This document shows positions 1 to 8,395 of a stretch of DNA of 64,000 bases, piece by piece. The notes under the pieces were generated by a model. The model did not search any database. It saw only the letters and a program-made list of their open reading frames with translations, and was not told the origin of the DNA. How positions within the stretch are numbered: the stretch's first letter is position 1; every line of letters begins with the position of its first letter. Origin of the DNA: Chloroflexota bacterium (lineage in GTDB: Bacteria > Chloroflexota > Anaerolineae > Anaerolineales > Villigracilaceae); assembly GCA_024224815.1 (NCBI GenBank), contig JAAENC010000496.1, positions 62,001 to 126,000 of the forward strand. The letters are read 5' to 3'. The position numbers were made by a program, and so were the translations under genes.

Positions 1-1
1 A

Positions 2-229
2 ATCCCCAATGACACTATGTCCTTCTCTCCTGAATTCCCCGAAGATATGAAACAGGGCATTTTGGACGCAGTTGCAGCTTACGTCGATTCAGATGCTTGT
101 GCAGATACTCTCTGTAACGAGAACTTCTACGACTGGAGCGGCGTTGGTCCTATCTTTGACGAAAACTTCGATGGCGTTCGCTTGCTCATGGAAGCTCAAG
201 GCATCACTCTTGAGAACCTCGGCGAATAA
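2..229 (+). CDS. phnD: Phosphonate/phosphite ABC transporter substrate-binding protein, C-terminal end (partial)
   Basis: The reading frame is open from the first bases of the window, so only the last 75 codons of the protein are present. The visible part reads IPNDTMSFSPEFPEDMKQ and then a Tyr/Asp-rich stretch ending in ENLGE, which matches the end of PhnD-type periplasmic binding proteins (family knowledge). It lies directly upstream of a PhnC ATPase and a PhnE permease, which supports the call. The protein would capture phosphonate, phosphite or a related oxyanion outside the membrane. A terminator follows before phnC, suggesting that binding protein transcripts exceed those of the ATPase and permease, as is common in ABC operons. 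Confidence 0.82.
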   Translation: MPNDTMSFSPEFPEDMKQGILDAVAAYVDSDACADTLCNENFYDWSGVGPIFDENFDGVRLLMEAQGITLENLGE

Positions 230-250
230 TCGCTAAATAGTAACAATCTT

Positions 251-287
251 ACAGCCCCAGGCACTTTTGTCTGGGGCTGTATTTTTC
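251..287 (+). terminator. Rho-independent terminator after phnD
   Basis: A perfect 10-bp stem (ACAGCCCCAG / CTGGGGCTGT) with a 10-nt loop is followed by ATTTTTC. It may act partially, letting some transcription continue into phnC. Confidence 0.85.
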
Positions 288-355
288 TTAGATTACAAAC
301 TTTCCTCACGCAAAGATCTAAAAAACGTGGGGATACTAATAAACGGAATAAACCT

Positions 356-1108
356 ATGCTAGAAATCAAAAATCTTTCAAAGAGATATGAGGGTGGCCCC
401 TTAGCTCTGGATGATGTGAGTTTCGATATTCCCCAAGGAGAATTTCTCGCGGTCATCGGGTTAAGCGGCTCGGGAAAATCTACCTTATTACGCTGTATCA
501 ATCGCCTGATCGAGCCAACAGCCGGAGATATTATTTGGGATGGTATCAATGTTACTGAAGCATCCGATGATGAACTACGCACCGTCCGTCGTAAGATAGG
601 CATGGTTTTTCAACATTTTAATCTCGTAAGTCGCTCTACAGTACTAACCAACGTTCTCTCCGGGCGCTTGGGATATGTAAATCCTGCAATGAGCTTCCTT
701 AACAAGTTTCCTCAGGAAGATATAGACAACGCACACAAGGAACTCGAAAGGGTAGGTATTGCAGAAAAAGCACACCAACGAGCAGATGAACTAAGTGGTG
801 GACAACAGCAACGTGTTGGCATTGCTCGAGCAATGATGCAGAACCCAGCCATTATTCTTGCAGATGAGCCTGTTGCCAGTCTTGACCCTGTCTTGGCTCA
901 CTCCATTATGCAGCATCTTGAAAAGATCAACAAAGAGCAAGGTGTAACCATTTTATGCAGCCTTCACTTTCTTGATTTAGTGCACAAATATGCAGATCGC
1001 GCTATCGCACTGAATGATGGTAAATTAATGTACGATGGCCCACCAAGCGGCATTGATGATGCTAAATTCAAAGAAATCTACGGCAAAGATGCCGAGCGGG
1101 TTGGGTAG
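356..1108 (+). CDS. phnC: Phosphonate ABC transporter ATP-binding protein
   Basis: A 250-aa ABC ATPase that powers uptake through the membrane permease encoded 8 nt downstream. Walker A is GLSGSGKST at residues 35-43, the signature LSGGQ is at 146-150 and Walker B IILADEP is at about 166-172, so it looks catalytically intact. The length fits PhnC. It sits between a PhnD end and a PhnE homologue, which identifies the family better than the ATPase alone. No strong ribosome binding site is seen before the ATG. Substrate specificity (phosphonate, phosphite or phosphate ester) cannot be told from sequence. Confidence 0.92.
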   Translation: MLEIKNLSKRYEGGPLALDDVSFDIPQGEFLAVIGLSGSGKSTLLRCINRLIEPTAGDIIWDGINVTEASDDELRTVRRKIGMVFQHFNLVSRSTVLTNVLSGRLGYVNPAMSFLNKFPQEDIDNAHKELERVGIAEKAHQRADELSGGQQQRVGIARAMMQNPAIILADEPVASLDPVLAHSIMQHLEKINKEQGVTILCSLHFLDLVHKYADRAIALNDGKLMYDGPPSGIDDAKFKEIYGKDAERVG

Positions 1109-1116
1109 GTGAAATT

Positions 1117-2931
1117 ATGAATAATAATGAAAAATCACTCAAGAAATCACTTGGCCGTGGGCTTGTCATAGCATTGGTACTAATTGTCTTTGCTTATGCT
1201 TTTCAAGTTACAGATGTTGATTTTGGCACCACGCGTGACGAAGTGCGCCAAACATCCATCACGCGCGTTTTGCGTGCGTTAGCACATCCAGATATCTTTG
1301 TTTATGAAACAGAAGAACTCGATGTAGAAATCCCCTTCTATCTTCCTTGCCCAGAAGGCGAAACACCTTCTTTGCCTGAAGCTCCCTCCAGTGAACCCTA
1401 TATTACAGCAAGTGCCGCTTGTGGTGCTGCTGGTGAAATACTTACAGTTGAAGGTTTCAATTTTCCTACTTATGCACAGGGGCCGCTGAATTTCGTCACT
1501 GCCAGTGGAGTCAAAAAACAACTTGAAAAATTCCAAGCCGACGCTGATGGATATTTCATCTATGAAATTGAAACCCCAAATCGCCAGCCCGTCGCAGAAG
1601 CACAGGCCATTCGGGCTACTGTCCGAACCAATGTCGGCTCACCAAAATGGTCAGATAATGCGATTGCAACCTGGGAAAAGATCATCGAAACCATTTTCAT
1701 CGCTTTGCTTGCAACCTTCATCGGCACACTGATCGCTATCCCGACCAGCTTTGTCGCTGCACGCAACCTGATGGTTGAAAATACCAGCCCGTTAACCAGC
1801 ATCGCATTCTCAATTATTGGCTGGATCATCGGTCTCTGGGCGGGGTTACAAGCCGCAAATCGATTAGTTGCCCTATTTGAGCCTATCCAAGAAAATCTTC
1901 TTTTAGGGTTGGTTGGCCTATTAGTGAGCGTCGGTTTACTCTATGCCGTTTTACGCTGGTCGATTCCTGCTGAAGATTCAGAAAAGAAGAGCCTCGGTCT
2001 AAGAATAATTTCTTCCCTGGGTATGGTCATTTTTAGTATTTCCACAGTGGTTTTATTTGGAATATCCTTCCGTGCACTTGGTGCTGCGATGATAGAGCCT
2101 TTGGGCATTTTCGGTTTCCTCGGCAACTTTATCTTCCAGATTGGTGAAATTGTTGTCATGCTAACACCTGGCTTGGTAGGCATCGTGACCGGAGCAATTT
2201 TAGGTAGTATCCTGAGCAAGATCGGGCAACGTATCAGCGATAATAGGCCTGCCGCTCAAGTTCGCCTAACCAATATTATTCTTGCCTCTGTTGCTGGAGC
2301 AGCACTCTTTGCAATCCTTGGCGCAGGTGTAGAATGGTTTTATCAGCTTGCAAACCCGATTAAAACCCTCTACATACCAGCCGCCGTTGGTGCAATTTTA
2401 GGTCTAATTCTGGCACTGACCACGAGCGCAAAGAAACCAATGCCCACAGGCTTGATTTTCTACACGATCACCCGCACCATCCTAAACGGAACGCGTTCTG
2501 TTGAGCCTTTGGTTATGGCTATTGTCGCCGTGATCTGGGTCGGGATCGGGCCTTTCGCTGGCTCATTGGCTCTTGCACTACACACCGTAGCTGCGCTCGC
2601 GAAGCTTTATTCAGAACAAGTAGAAAGCATTTCTGCCGGACCGATCGAAGCCGTTCAGGCAACTGGCGCAAACCAATTGCAGACGATTATCTACGCCGTT
2701 GTTCCCCAAATCATCCCGCCCTACATTTCTTTCACCATGTATCGCTGGGATATTAATGTTCGTATGTCCACTATCATCGGTTTTGTCGGTGGCGGTGGTA
2801 TCGGCTTCCTACTCAGTCAAAATATCAACCTGCTCGATTATCGCGCCGCGAGTGCACAAATGCTCGCTATCGCCGTAGTCGTTGCCACGATGGATTACAT
2901 CAGCTCCGTCATCCGAGAGAAATTCGTTTAG
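1117..2931 (+). CDS. phnE: Phosphonate ABC transporter permease, enlarged PhnE-like protein
   Basis: This 604-aa protein is about twice the usual PhnE length (roughly 260-290 aa). One N-terminal membrane segment (about 14-30) leads to a roughly 150-residue non-membrane segment (about 35-185) with Cys and Pro. The permease core starts near WEKIIETIFIALLATFIG, is interrupted by about 240 residues with several extra hydrophobic helices, and resumes at TRTILNGTRSVEPLVMA. The cytoplasmic coupling (EAA-like) loop PIEAVQATGANQLQ and the C-terminal transmembrane helices with INVRMSTIIGFVGGGGIGF are intact, so this is probably a functional channel with an inserted membrane domain. A strong terminator follows, closing the transporter operon. 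Confidence 0.88.
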   Translation: MNNNEKSLKKSLGRGLVIALVLIVFAYAFQVTDVDFGTTRDEVRQTSITRVLRALAHPDIFVYETEELDVEIPFYLPCPEGETPSLPEAPSSEPYITASAACGAAGEILTVEGFNFPTYAQGPLNFVTASGVKKQLEKFQADADGYFIYEIETPNRQPVAEAQAIRATVRTNVGSPKWSDNAIATWEKIIETIFIALLATFIGTLIAIPTSFVAARNLMVENTSPLTSIAFSIIGWIIGLWAGLQAANRLVALFEPIQENLLLGLVGLLVSVGLLYAVLRWSIPAEDSEKKSLGLRIISSLGMVIFSISTVVLFGISFRALGAAMIEPLGIFGFLGNFIFQIGEIVVMLTPGLVGIVTGAILGSILSKIGQRISDNRPAAQVRLTNIILASVAGAALFAILGAGVEWFYQLANPIKTLYIPAAVGAILGLILALTTSAKKPMPTGLIFYTITRTILNGTRSVEPLVMAIVAVIWVGIGPFAGSLALALHTVAALAKLYSEQVESISAGPIEAVQATGANQLQTIIYAVVPQIIPPYISFTMYRWDINVRMSTIIGFVGGGGIGFLLSQNINLLDYRAASAQMLAIAVVVATMDYISSVIREKFV

Positions 2932-2974
2932 AACATGATTCTGCGAGCCGACGCTTTTCGGCGCGGCGGTCTCA

Positions 2975-3007
2975 AACGGGCGCATTTTTAAAATGCGCCC
3001 GTTTTTT
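2975..3007 (+). terminator. Rho-independent terminator after phnE
   Basis: AACGGGCGCATTTT pairs with TAAAATGCGCCCGTT over about 14 bp and is followed by TTTTTTG. It separates the transporter operon from the next gene. Confidence 0.92.
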
Positions 3008-3029
3008 GTTGTAGTGGTAAAATGCCCAA

Positions 3030-3716
3030 ATGTTAAATTTCTTCAAGAAAATTTTCAGTCTACTAAAACGTATTATCACTATGCTCTTCAAACTTTTTCT
3101 CATTTTAGCCATTAGCGGCACAATTATTTTGCTCATCGCGCGGCTGATTACCGCCATCCACAGTTCGGGGCGGGTATATAGCGTAGAAGACGCTCCGCAA
3201 GATCGGGTCGCGGTCGTTTTTGGGGCAGGACTCTGGCGGGATGGTACGCCCACGCCCGTTTTGCGGGATCGCGTTAAAACCGCGGTCGATCTTTATTTCC
3301 AAGGAAAAGTAGAAAAATTGCTAATGAGCGGCGATAACCGCACGCCAGATTATGACGAACCATCCGCGATGAAAAACTACGCTATCTCGCTTGGTATTCC
3401 AGAAGAAGATATTGTGCTCGATTTTGCCGGTCGGCGCACCTACGATACTTGCTATCGCGCCAAAGAGATTTTCGGGCTAGATTCTGCCATTCTCGTCACG
3501 CAAGAGTTTCATCTTTCTCGCGCGCTTTATCTTTGCGAAAGGCTTGGCGTAGATAGCACAGGCGTGAGCGCAGACCAACGCTACTACCTAAAACGCTCTC
3601 GTTTTTTCTGGAATACGCGCGAAACACTCGCTACTGCTACCGCCCTTTGGGATGTACACATCACTCGCCCGCTCCCGGTTTTGGGCGAATTTGAACCGAT
3701 TTTTACGGAGGAATAA
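3030..3716 (+). CDS. SanA/YdcF-like DUF218 membrane protein
   Basis: A 228-aa protein with one N-terminal membrane anchor (about 13-36) and a DUF218-type domain outside it. Typical landmarks are VAVVFGAGLWRDGTP, a MSGDN motif and EFHLSRALYLCERLG. Proteins of this family (SanA, YdcF, ElyC) act in envelope integrity, but the reaction is not known for most members. Its stop overlaps the start of the next gene by one base (TAATG), so the two are translationally coupled. Confidence 0.8.
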   Translation: MLNFFKKIFSLLKRIITMLFKLFLILAISGTIILLIARLITAIHSSGRVYSVEDAPQDRVAVVFGAGLWRDGTPTPVLRDRVKTAVDLYFQGKVEKLLMSGDNRTPDYDEPSAMKNYAISLGIPEEDIVLDFAGRRTYDTCYRAKEIFGLDSAILVTQEFHLSRALYLCERLGVDSTGVSADQRYYLKRSRFFWNTRETLATATALWDVHITRPLPVLGEFEPIFTEE

Positions 3717-4276
3717 TGGAACGTTCTGAAGCACTCGCTATTGTTCGTGAATTTGTCAAAAATGAAAACTTGGTCAAACATATGCTCGCCGTCGAAGCCA
3801 CCATGCGCTTTTACGCCGAAAAATTGGGAGAAGATGCAGAATTATGGGGATTAGTCGGCTTGCTACACGATTTTGACTGGGAGATTCACCCAACCATGGA
3901 TGAGCACCCCACAGCTGGAGAAGCGCTCTTGCGTGAACGTGGTGTCTCCGAAATTATCATTCGTGCGATCCTGAGCCACGCCGACCACACCGGCGTTTCA
4001 CGCGATTCCCAGATGGAAAAAGCCCTCTACGCCTGTGACGAAATCACGGGGTTAATCACCGCCACAGCTTTAGTACGCCCTTCACGCTCATTAATGGATT
4101 TGAAGGCAAAATCGGTCAAAAAGAAATGGAAAAACAAACATTTCGCCGCCGGAGCCAACCGCGAAGAAATGGAACGCGGGGCTGAAGAATTCGATGTAGA
4201 ACTCTCGGAGCATATCACCAACGTCATCGAAGCCATGCGCCGCATTGCGCCAGAGCTTGGTTTGGCTGGAGAATAA
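3716..4276 (+). CDS. HD-domain phosphohydrolase-like protein
   Basis: A 186-aa protein with a single HD domain. The metal-binding HD pair is at residues 51-52 (GLLHDFDWE), followed by LSHADH at 87-92 and CDEI at 107-110, matching predicted HD hydrolases of the COG2316 kind. The end is rich in Glu and Arg and probably helical. It starts at an ATG overlapping the upstream stop, with a GGAGG five bases before the ATG. The substrate is unknown; small HD hydrolases act on nucleotides or phosphate esters. Confidence 0.78.
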   Translation: MERSEALAIVREFVKNENLVKHMLAVEATMRFYAEKLGEDAELWGLVGLLHDFDWEIHPTMDEHPTAGEALLRERGVSEIIIRAILSHADHTGVSRDSQMEKALYACDEITGLITATALVRPSRSLMDLKAKSVKKKWKNKHFAAGANREEMERGAEEFDVELSEHITNVIEAMRRIAPELGLAGE

Positions 4277-4303
4277 GTTTGGTAGTGGCAAAACAATAAG
4301 TAA

Positions 4304-4398
4304 CGATGACTTTGCGAGGCAGTTTCATCGCCGAAGCAATCTCGTTTTTAAAACACAAGACTGCCGCGTCGCAAATACATGCTCCTCGCAGATTCATC
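4304..4398. repeat. Imperfect palindromic dispersed repeat (TTGCGAGG family), copy 1
   Basis: The ends GATGACTTTGCGAGG and CCTCGCAGATTCATC are imperfect inverted repeats, and the core contains CCGAAGCAATCTC and GACTGCCGCGTCGC. Related copies lie at 19445, 27504, 47971, 60425 and 63631. Confidence 0.75.
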
Positions 4399-4432
4399 CA
4401 TGCCCATAAACTTCAACGTCTAAAGGACTAAG

Positions 4433-5364
4433 ATGAAACCACACCCTGATACTGGTATAGAAAAACGATTTATCATCTCCATCGGCGTTACGCTCATCAT
4501 CCTGCTCGCCGAAGTCATCGGAGGCTTCTGGACAGGCAGCCTCGCTCTTCTCTCCGATGCGGCACACGTTTTCATGGATGTTTTCGCGCTCATTCTCAGT
4601 TTTATTGCGCTAAAACTCTCCGCTCGCCCAGCCGATGATACCCATTCCTACGGCTACCATCGCCTCGAAGTTTTGGCCGCCCTTATTAATGGTCTCACCC
4701 TTGTTTATATTTCATTCGAGATTTTCCACGAATCGTGGCTGCGCTGGCAAACACCGCAACCGGTCAAAGTCTAGAATTAATGGTCATCGCCGTGATCGGA
4801 TTGGTTGCAAATCTCTTCGTCGCCTTTGTCTTGGGTGGGCATAATCACTCACACGATCACGATGGTCACGATCATGGTGCAGATGGACACACCCACGAAC
4901 AGGAAGATTTGAACATAAAATCGGCCTATTTACACGTCATCGGCGATGCGCTCGCATCTGTAGGCGTAGTCGTGACTGGAGCAATTATCTGGTTCACCGG
5001 CTGGAGTTGGGTCGATCCGCTCGTCAGCGTACTGATCGGTATCCTGATACTTTTCAGCTCCTGGCGATTACTCAAAGGCTCACTGCATATCCTCATCGAG
5101 GGCGTTCCTGCAGGCATGTCCGTTGCAGAAATTAGCAAAGCCCTTCAAAAAGTCCCCGCTGTAAAAGAAATTCACGATCTGCACGTCTGGAGCATCTGTT
5201 CTGGTCATATCGCTTTGAGCGCACATATCCTGCTCAAAGAAAATAGCGATAGAGAAGGAATCATGTGTACGCTAAAAGAATGCCTGCTTCACAACTTTGG
5301 CATAGAGCATACAACAATCCAATTTGAAGAAGGAAATTGTGGGCAGGGAGATATTGCTCACTAA
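4433..5364 (+). pseudogene. Cation diffusion facilitator (CzcD/ZitB-like metal exporter), frameshifted
   Basis: Two reading frames together make one CDF transporter. Residues 1-113 come from 4433-4774 and hold the first helices, with the LLSDAAHVFMD metal-site helix and HSYGYHRLEVLAAL. The rest is read from about 4771 to 5364: helices, a His-rich cytoplasmic loop (HNHSHDHDGHDHG, typical of zinc exporters), a second metal-site helix HVIGDALASVGV and the C-terminal domain. The break is at 4769-4774, where GTC is followed directly by TAG; one missing base would give V-L-E-L-M-V and a normal CDF sequence. It may be a real mutation, a sequencing indel or, less likely, a -1 recoding site. An intact protein would export Zn, Cd or Co. 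Confidence 0.85.
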
Positions 5365-5369
5365 ACGCA

Positions 5370-5399
5370 AAGAGCCTCGCAGATGCGAGGCTCTTTTTT
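5370..5399. terminator. Bidirectional terminator between convergent genes
   Basis: AAGAGCCTCGC pairs perfectly with GCGAGGCTCTT across an AGAT loop and is followed by TTTT. It lies between the ends of the CDF gene and a minus-strand membrane protein gene, so it can serve both. Confidence 0.9.
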
Positions 5400-5417
5400 A
5401 TTGGATAAACAAAGGAA

Positions 5418-6509
5418 TTAGCGTGTTTCTTTCTCGATTTCTTCTTTTCTTCCCTTGATAATTGTTGCTCCCATAATGCCCAAAAACAACAGAATCGCGA
5501 TTGCATTCAGCGTACTGCCCCACAAGCGAACAGAATGAACTAGTGCTAAATCGCCATAGACGCGCATGATGAGGGAGATATGCAACAAAATAAGCGGATA
5601 GTAAAACTTCGGGCTATATTTCACTGGCAGCATCAGGATAGAAGGAAAGATAATAGCCGCGTGTCCAAAAATCATTGAGAAGGTAAAGCCAACGAAAACG
5701 GTGTGCAAAAATGCGTCATAAATGGGGCCAGCGACTGTGGCACCACGCCACACGCCGATAACGCCTCCAACGCCAAGCCAAACATAGCCACTTAGCAAAC
5801 AAATGGCGACGAAGCGTACCAAGTCCGTTTTGCGGATGGTGATACGGGCGATGTCGAAGCGCAGCAACCAAAGCGTCATGAGGAGCATACCAGCTGAGGC
5901 CACGCGCGTCCCGATATCCACAGAAAAGATTGTTAAAACTAATCCTACGAAATAGGCGGCGATAACAGCTCGTCCAGAAATGATTTTGAAGGGGGTAGAG
6001 GGCATCAGGCGACTCAACTCTAATCTCTCGCCGACAATGGTCAGGACAAGAAATCCGCTCCACCAGAGAACAATTTTAGGGATGGAATACCCCAGCACCC
6101 AAAGCAACATGCCTACAAATAGAGAAAGTGCGCCCAAGGCCATGACAATTGTGTAATCGGCGCGGTGTTGTTTCAGGATAATGACAAAGATGAGCACAAG
6201 CCCAAAACTGCCTGCGAGCATAAGCAATGAGCCGATAACGTCTTCACCGCCAGCAACATAATAGATGCCGCCTGCTGCGCTCAAAACAGGGCCAAGATAT
6301 AGCCATGATTTATTCAATGCAACGGCGCGTTCGATGCTGATAAGCGTACCCAGAAATCCCGCGATCATGAGCGGGCCGTGTGCCATTCGCCAAGGAGCCA
6401 GGGTTGGGAAAATCCAACCTACGCGAAGGAGTCCGCTCCACATCGCAACCAAGAGAATTAAAACGGATACAAATAAAAGGGGAAATCGATGTGCGGGTTT
6501 TGTGAACAT
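5418..6509 (-). CDS. Multi-pass membrane protein, possibly NnrS/haem-copper-like
   Basis: A 363-aa protein with about ten to twelve hydrophobic helices. Histidines fall in predicted membrane segments (RMAHGPLM near 43, DAFLHTVFVGFTFSMIFGHAAIIF near 275), a pattern seen in NnrS-type and cytochrome-oxidase-subunit-I-like proteins. I do not recognise the family with confidence, so a redox or haem role is only an inference. It begins 2 nt after the stop of the upstream MBL hydrolase gene and is cotranscribed with it. The C-terminus is short, charged and cytoplasmic-looking (KGRKEEIEKETR). Confidence 0.6.
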   Translation of the reverse strand: MFTKPAHRFPLLFVSVLILLVAMWSGLLRVGWIFPTLAPWRMAHGPLMIAGFLGTLISIERAVALNKSWLYLGPVLSAAGGIYYVAGGEDVIGSLLMLAGSFGLVLIFVIILKQHRADYTIVMALGALSLFVGMLLWVLGYSIPKIVLWWSGFLVLTIVGERLELSRLMPSTPFKIISGRAVIAAYFVGLVLTIFSVDIGTRVASAGMLLMTLWLLRFDIARITIRKTDLVRFVAICLLSGYVWLGVGGVIGVWRGATVAGPIYDAFLHTVFVGFTFSMIFGHAAIIFPSILMLPVKYSPKFYYPLILLHISLIMRVYGDLALVHSVRLWGSTLNAIAILLFLGIMGATIIKGRKEEIEKETR

Positions 6510-6511
6510 TA

Positions 6512-7141
6512 TTAAGCCTTTATAAACTGGTTGTTTATTTTTTCATCGCCTACGCTTGTTTCATCTCCGTGCCCTGAGAAGACGCGGGTTTCGTTTGGCA
6601 ATGTGTAGATTTTTTCGTGGATGCTTTTTTCTAGCGTAGCCCAGTTTCCGCCGGGCAGATCTGTGCGTCCAACGCTGCGATAGAAGATCAGGTCGCCGCT
6701 AAAGAGGATACCTGCTTCAGCAGAATAAAAAACACTATGACCGGGGCGATGACCAGGAGTGTGGCGAGATTCAAAAGCATATTTGCCGACTTTTAGAATT
6801 TGCCCATCTTCAAGACGAATCGGTTCGGGACCTAGGTCAATTTGAATACCAAATCGTGCGCCGCCACCGCCACTTTTCCAGAGATCATAATCATCAGCAT
6901 GGAGGTAGACAGGTGGTTTTTCGGGGAGAGCGTTGACGAGGCTGGCTATCCCGCCGATATGGTCGAAGTGGGCGTGAGTGAGCCAGATTTCTTTAATTTT
7001 CAAACCAGCATCAAGGGCGGCTTTGGCAATTTGCTCTCCATCCCAAGAGGGATCAATGACAATGGCTTCGTTGCTTTCTTCATCTGCGACAATATAGCAG
7101 TTGGTTTCAACAGGGCCGAGGGTTAGGGCGATTATTTTCAT
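6512..7141 (-). CDS. MBL-fold metallohydrolase (glyoxalase II-like)
   Basis: A 209-aa metallo-beta-lactamase-fold hydrolase. The metal ligands are visible: THAHFDH at 55-61, the histidine of HTPGH at 131, Asp150 in SGDLIF and His191 in SGHGDET. The motif NCYIV near the start and length of about 210 aa match the hydroxyacylglutathione hydrolase (glyoxalase II) like branch found in many bacteria, whose substrate is usually a thioester. It is the first gene of a two-gene unit with the downstream membrane protein. A 100-bp inverted-repeat element lies just upstream. Confidence 0.85.
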   Translation of the reverse strand: MKIIALTLGPVETNCYIVADEESNEAIVIDPSWDGEQIAKAALDAGLKIKEIWLTHAHFDHIGGIASLVNALPEKPPVYLHADDYDLWKSGGGGARFGIQIDLGPEPIRLEDGQILKVGKYAFESRHTPGHRPGHSVFYSAEAGILFSGDLIFYRSVGRTDLPGGNWATLEKSIHEKIYTLPNETRVFSGHGDETSVGDEKINNQFIKA

Positions 7142-7177
7142 AGTTATTTGCTCATTAATTTGGCAGTTTATGATGCT

Positions 7178-7277
7178 GTAGGGGCGACCCGTATGGATAA
7201 AAAGAATAAGTTTAGTATTGACACTCTTTTATTTTGTATGCCAACTTTTTCAGTGTAGCACGAAGGGTCGCCCTTAC
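7178..7277. mobile_element. MITE-like element, family A (GTAGGGGCGACCC ends), copy 1
   Basis: The left end GTAGGGGCGACCC and right end GGGTCGCCCTTAC form 13-bp terminal inverted repeats with one mismatch around an AT-rich core. Length 100 bp; no coding capacity. Copies of 98 and 99 bp lie at 14360 and 60077 in the same orientation. The right end contributes the stop codon of the adjacent MFS gene. Confidence 0.8.
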
Positions 7278-8395
7278 TCTTTTGCGGAACGCGGAAAAAA
7301 GATTAGGGTCAAGATGATACCAGAGAATATCAGTAGCAAGCCAACGGGGTAGGGTGATTCGGGGTTTGTTGAATAGAGGTATCCTGCCAGAGGGGGCGCA
7401 AGAGTCAGAGGAAACATACCCACCGTTTCGGTCAGTCCATAAGCCAATCCCATTTGGGCGTCACTAATAAGGCTGTTTACATGGGCTACTGCCAAAGAAC
7501 GCGCGGTACGATATCCGCCAAGCAGGAAATAGGCAAGGGCGTAAACGCCCACACCCGAGCCGCGCCAGATCAGGTACGCAAAGAGAGCTATACCAACCTG
7601 AGCGATTAGATATCCTGTTTTTATGCTCATTCGCCCTAAGATCAGACTCAAAGTTGCCGTGCCTATCCCGCCAATGGAGCCTAGTAGCCCTATTTGACTT
7701 AAGGAGAGGTTTTTTTCTTCCTGAAGGAAGTTTTGCGTAAGAGGCTGTGGTAAATAGATCGCAAAGATAATGAAAAAGATCAATACGAGAAAAGCAATAT
7801 ATCTTTTATTTTTGAATAAGGTCTTTGGAGAAAAATCGCTTGCTAAATCGTGAAGGGGCTGAGCGGGGAGCGTATATATTACAAGGGTAGAAAGGAAGAA
7901 AATCCCAGAAGCGACGATATATAGAGAGCGTAAGCCAAAATTCTCACCCAGCCAGCCGCCAAGCATAGGGCCTGAGACCATACCTAAACTAAAAATTGCC
8001 GAAACAAGGGTAAGTGTTCGCTCTACTGTCCATTTGCCACGTGCGGCTGTCACATAGCTATTAAGCGGGGCGATAACAAAAGTAGTCATGCTGATCAGAA
8101 TTAATCCTGCCACAAAAAGCGGCAGAGACTGCGCGCTTGCCATCATAATGCTCGCCAGAAATCCCCCCGCCCATGCACCGCGCAGTATTGGGCGGCGACC
8201 AATTTTATCTGCCAAATATCCCGCAGGAATATGAACTAGCGTCATTGCTATGCCCACACCGCCTAAAATTTTGCCGATCATAAAAGCGTCTGCACCTAAT
8301 TCGGCCAAGTAGAGAGGCTGAAAATAGAAAAACATCCCCTCACCCAGCCCCCAGGTGAAAAGGGCTACGCCAAGCCGCTTGAGTGCCGGGCTCAT
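7274..8395 (-). CDS. MFS transporter
   Basis: A 373-aa major facilitator superfamily transporter with about 12 hydrophobic segments. The loop 2-3 signature appears as GYLADKIGRRPILRG at about 59-73. Substrate unknown. It is the last gene of a three-gene minus-strand set; its start overlaps the stop of the upstream esterase gene by 4 nt (ATGA). Its stop codon TAA lies inside the terminal repeat of the element at 7178-7277, so the original C-terminus may have been altered by insertion; the protein is at the short end of the usual MFS range. Confidence 0.85.
   Translation of the reverse strand: MSPALKRLGVALFTWGLGEGMFFYFQPLYLAELGADAFMIGKILGGVGIAMTLVHIPAGYLADKIGRRPILRGAWAGGFLASIMMASAQSLPLFVAGLILISMTTFVIAPLNSYVTAARGKWTVERTLTLVSAIFSLGMVSGPMLGGWLGENFGLRSLYIVASGIFFLSTLVIYTLPAQPLHDLASDFSPKTLFKNKRYIAFLVLIFFIIFAIYLPQPLTQNFLQEEKNLSLSQIGLLGSIGGIGTATLSLILGRMSIKTGYLIAQVGIALFAYLIWRGSGVGVYALAYFLLGGYRTARSLAVAHVNSLISDAQMGLAYGLTETVGMFPLTLAPPLAGYLYSTNPESPYPVGLLLIFSGIILTLIFFPRSAKE

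Noticed and set aside
4765..4780. Programmed -1 frameshift in the CDF gene
   Set aside because: No canonical slippery heptamer and no clear stimulatory hairpin directly after; other single-base breaks in the window make an indel more likely.
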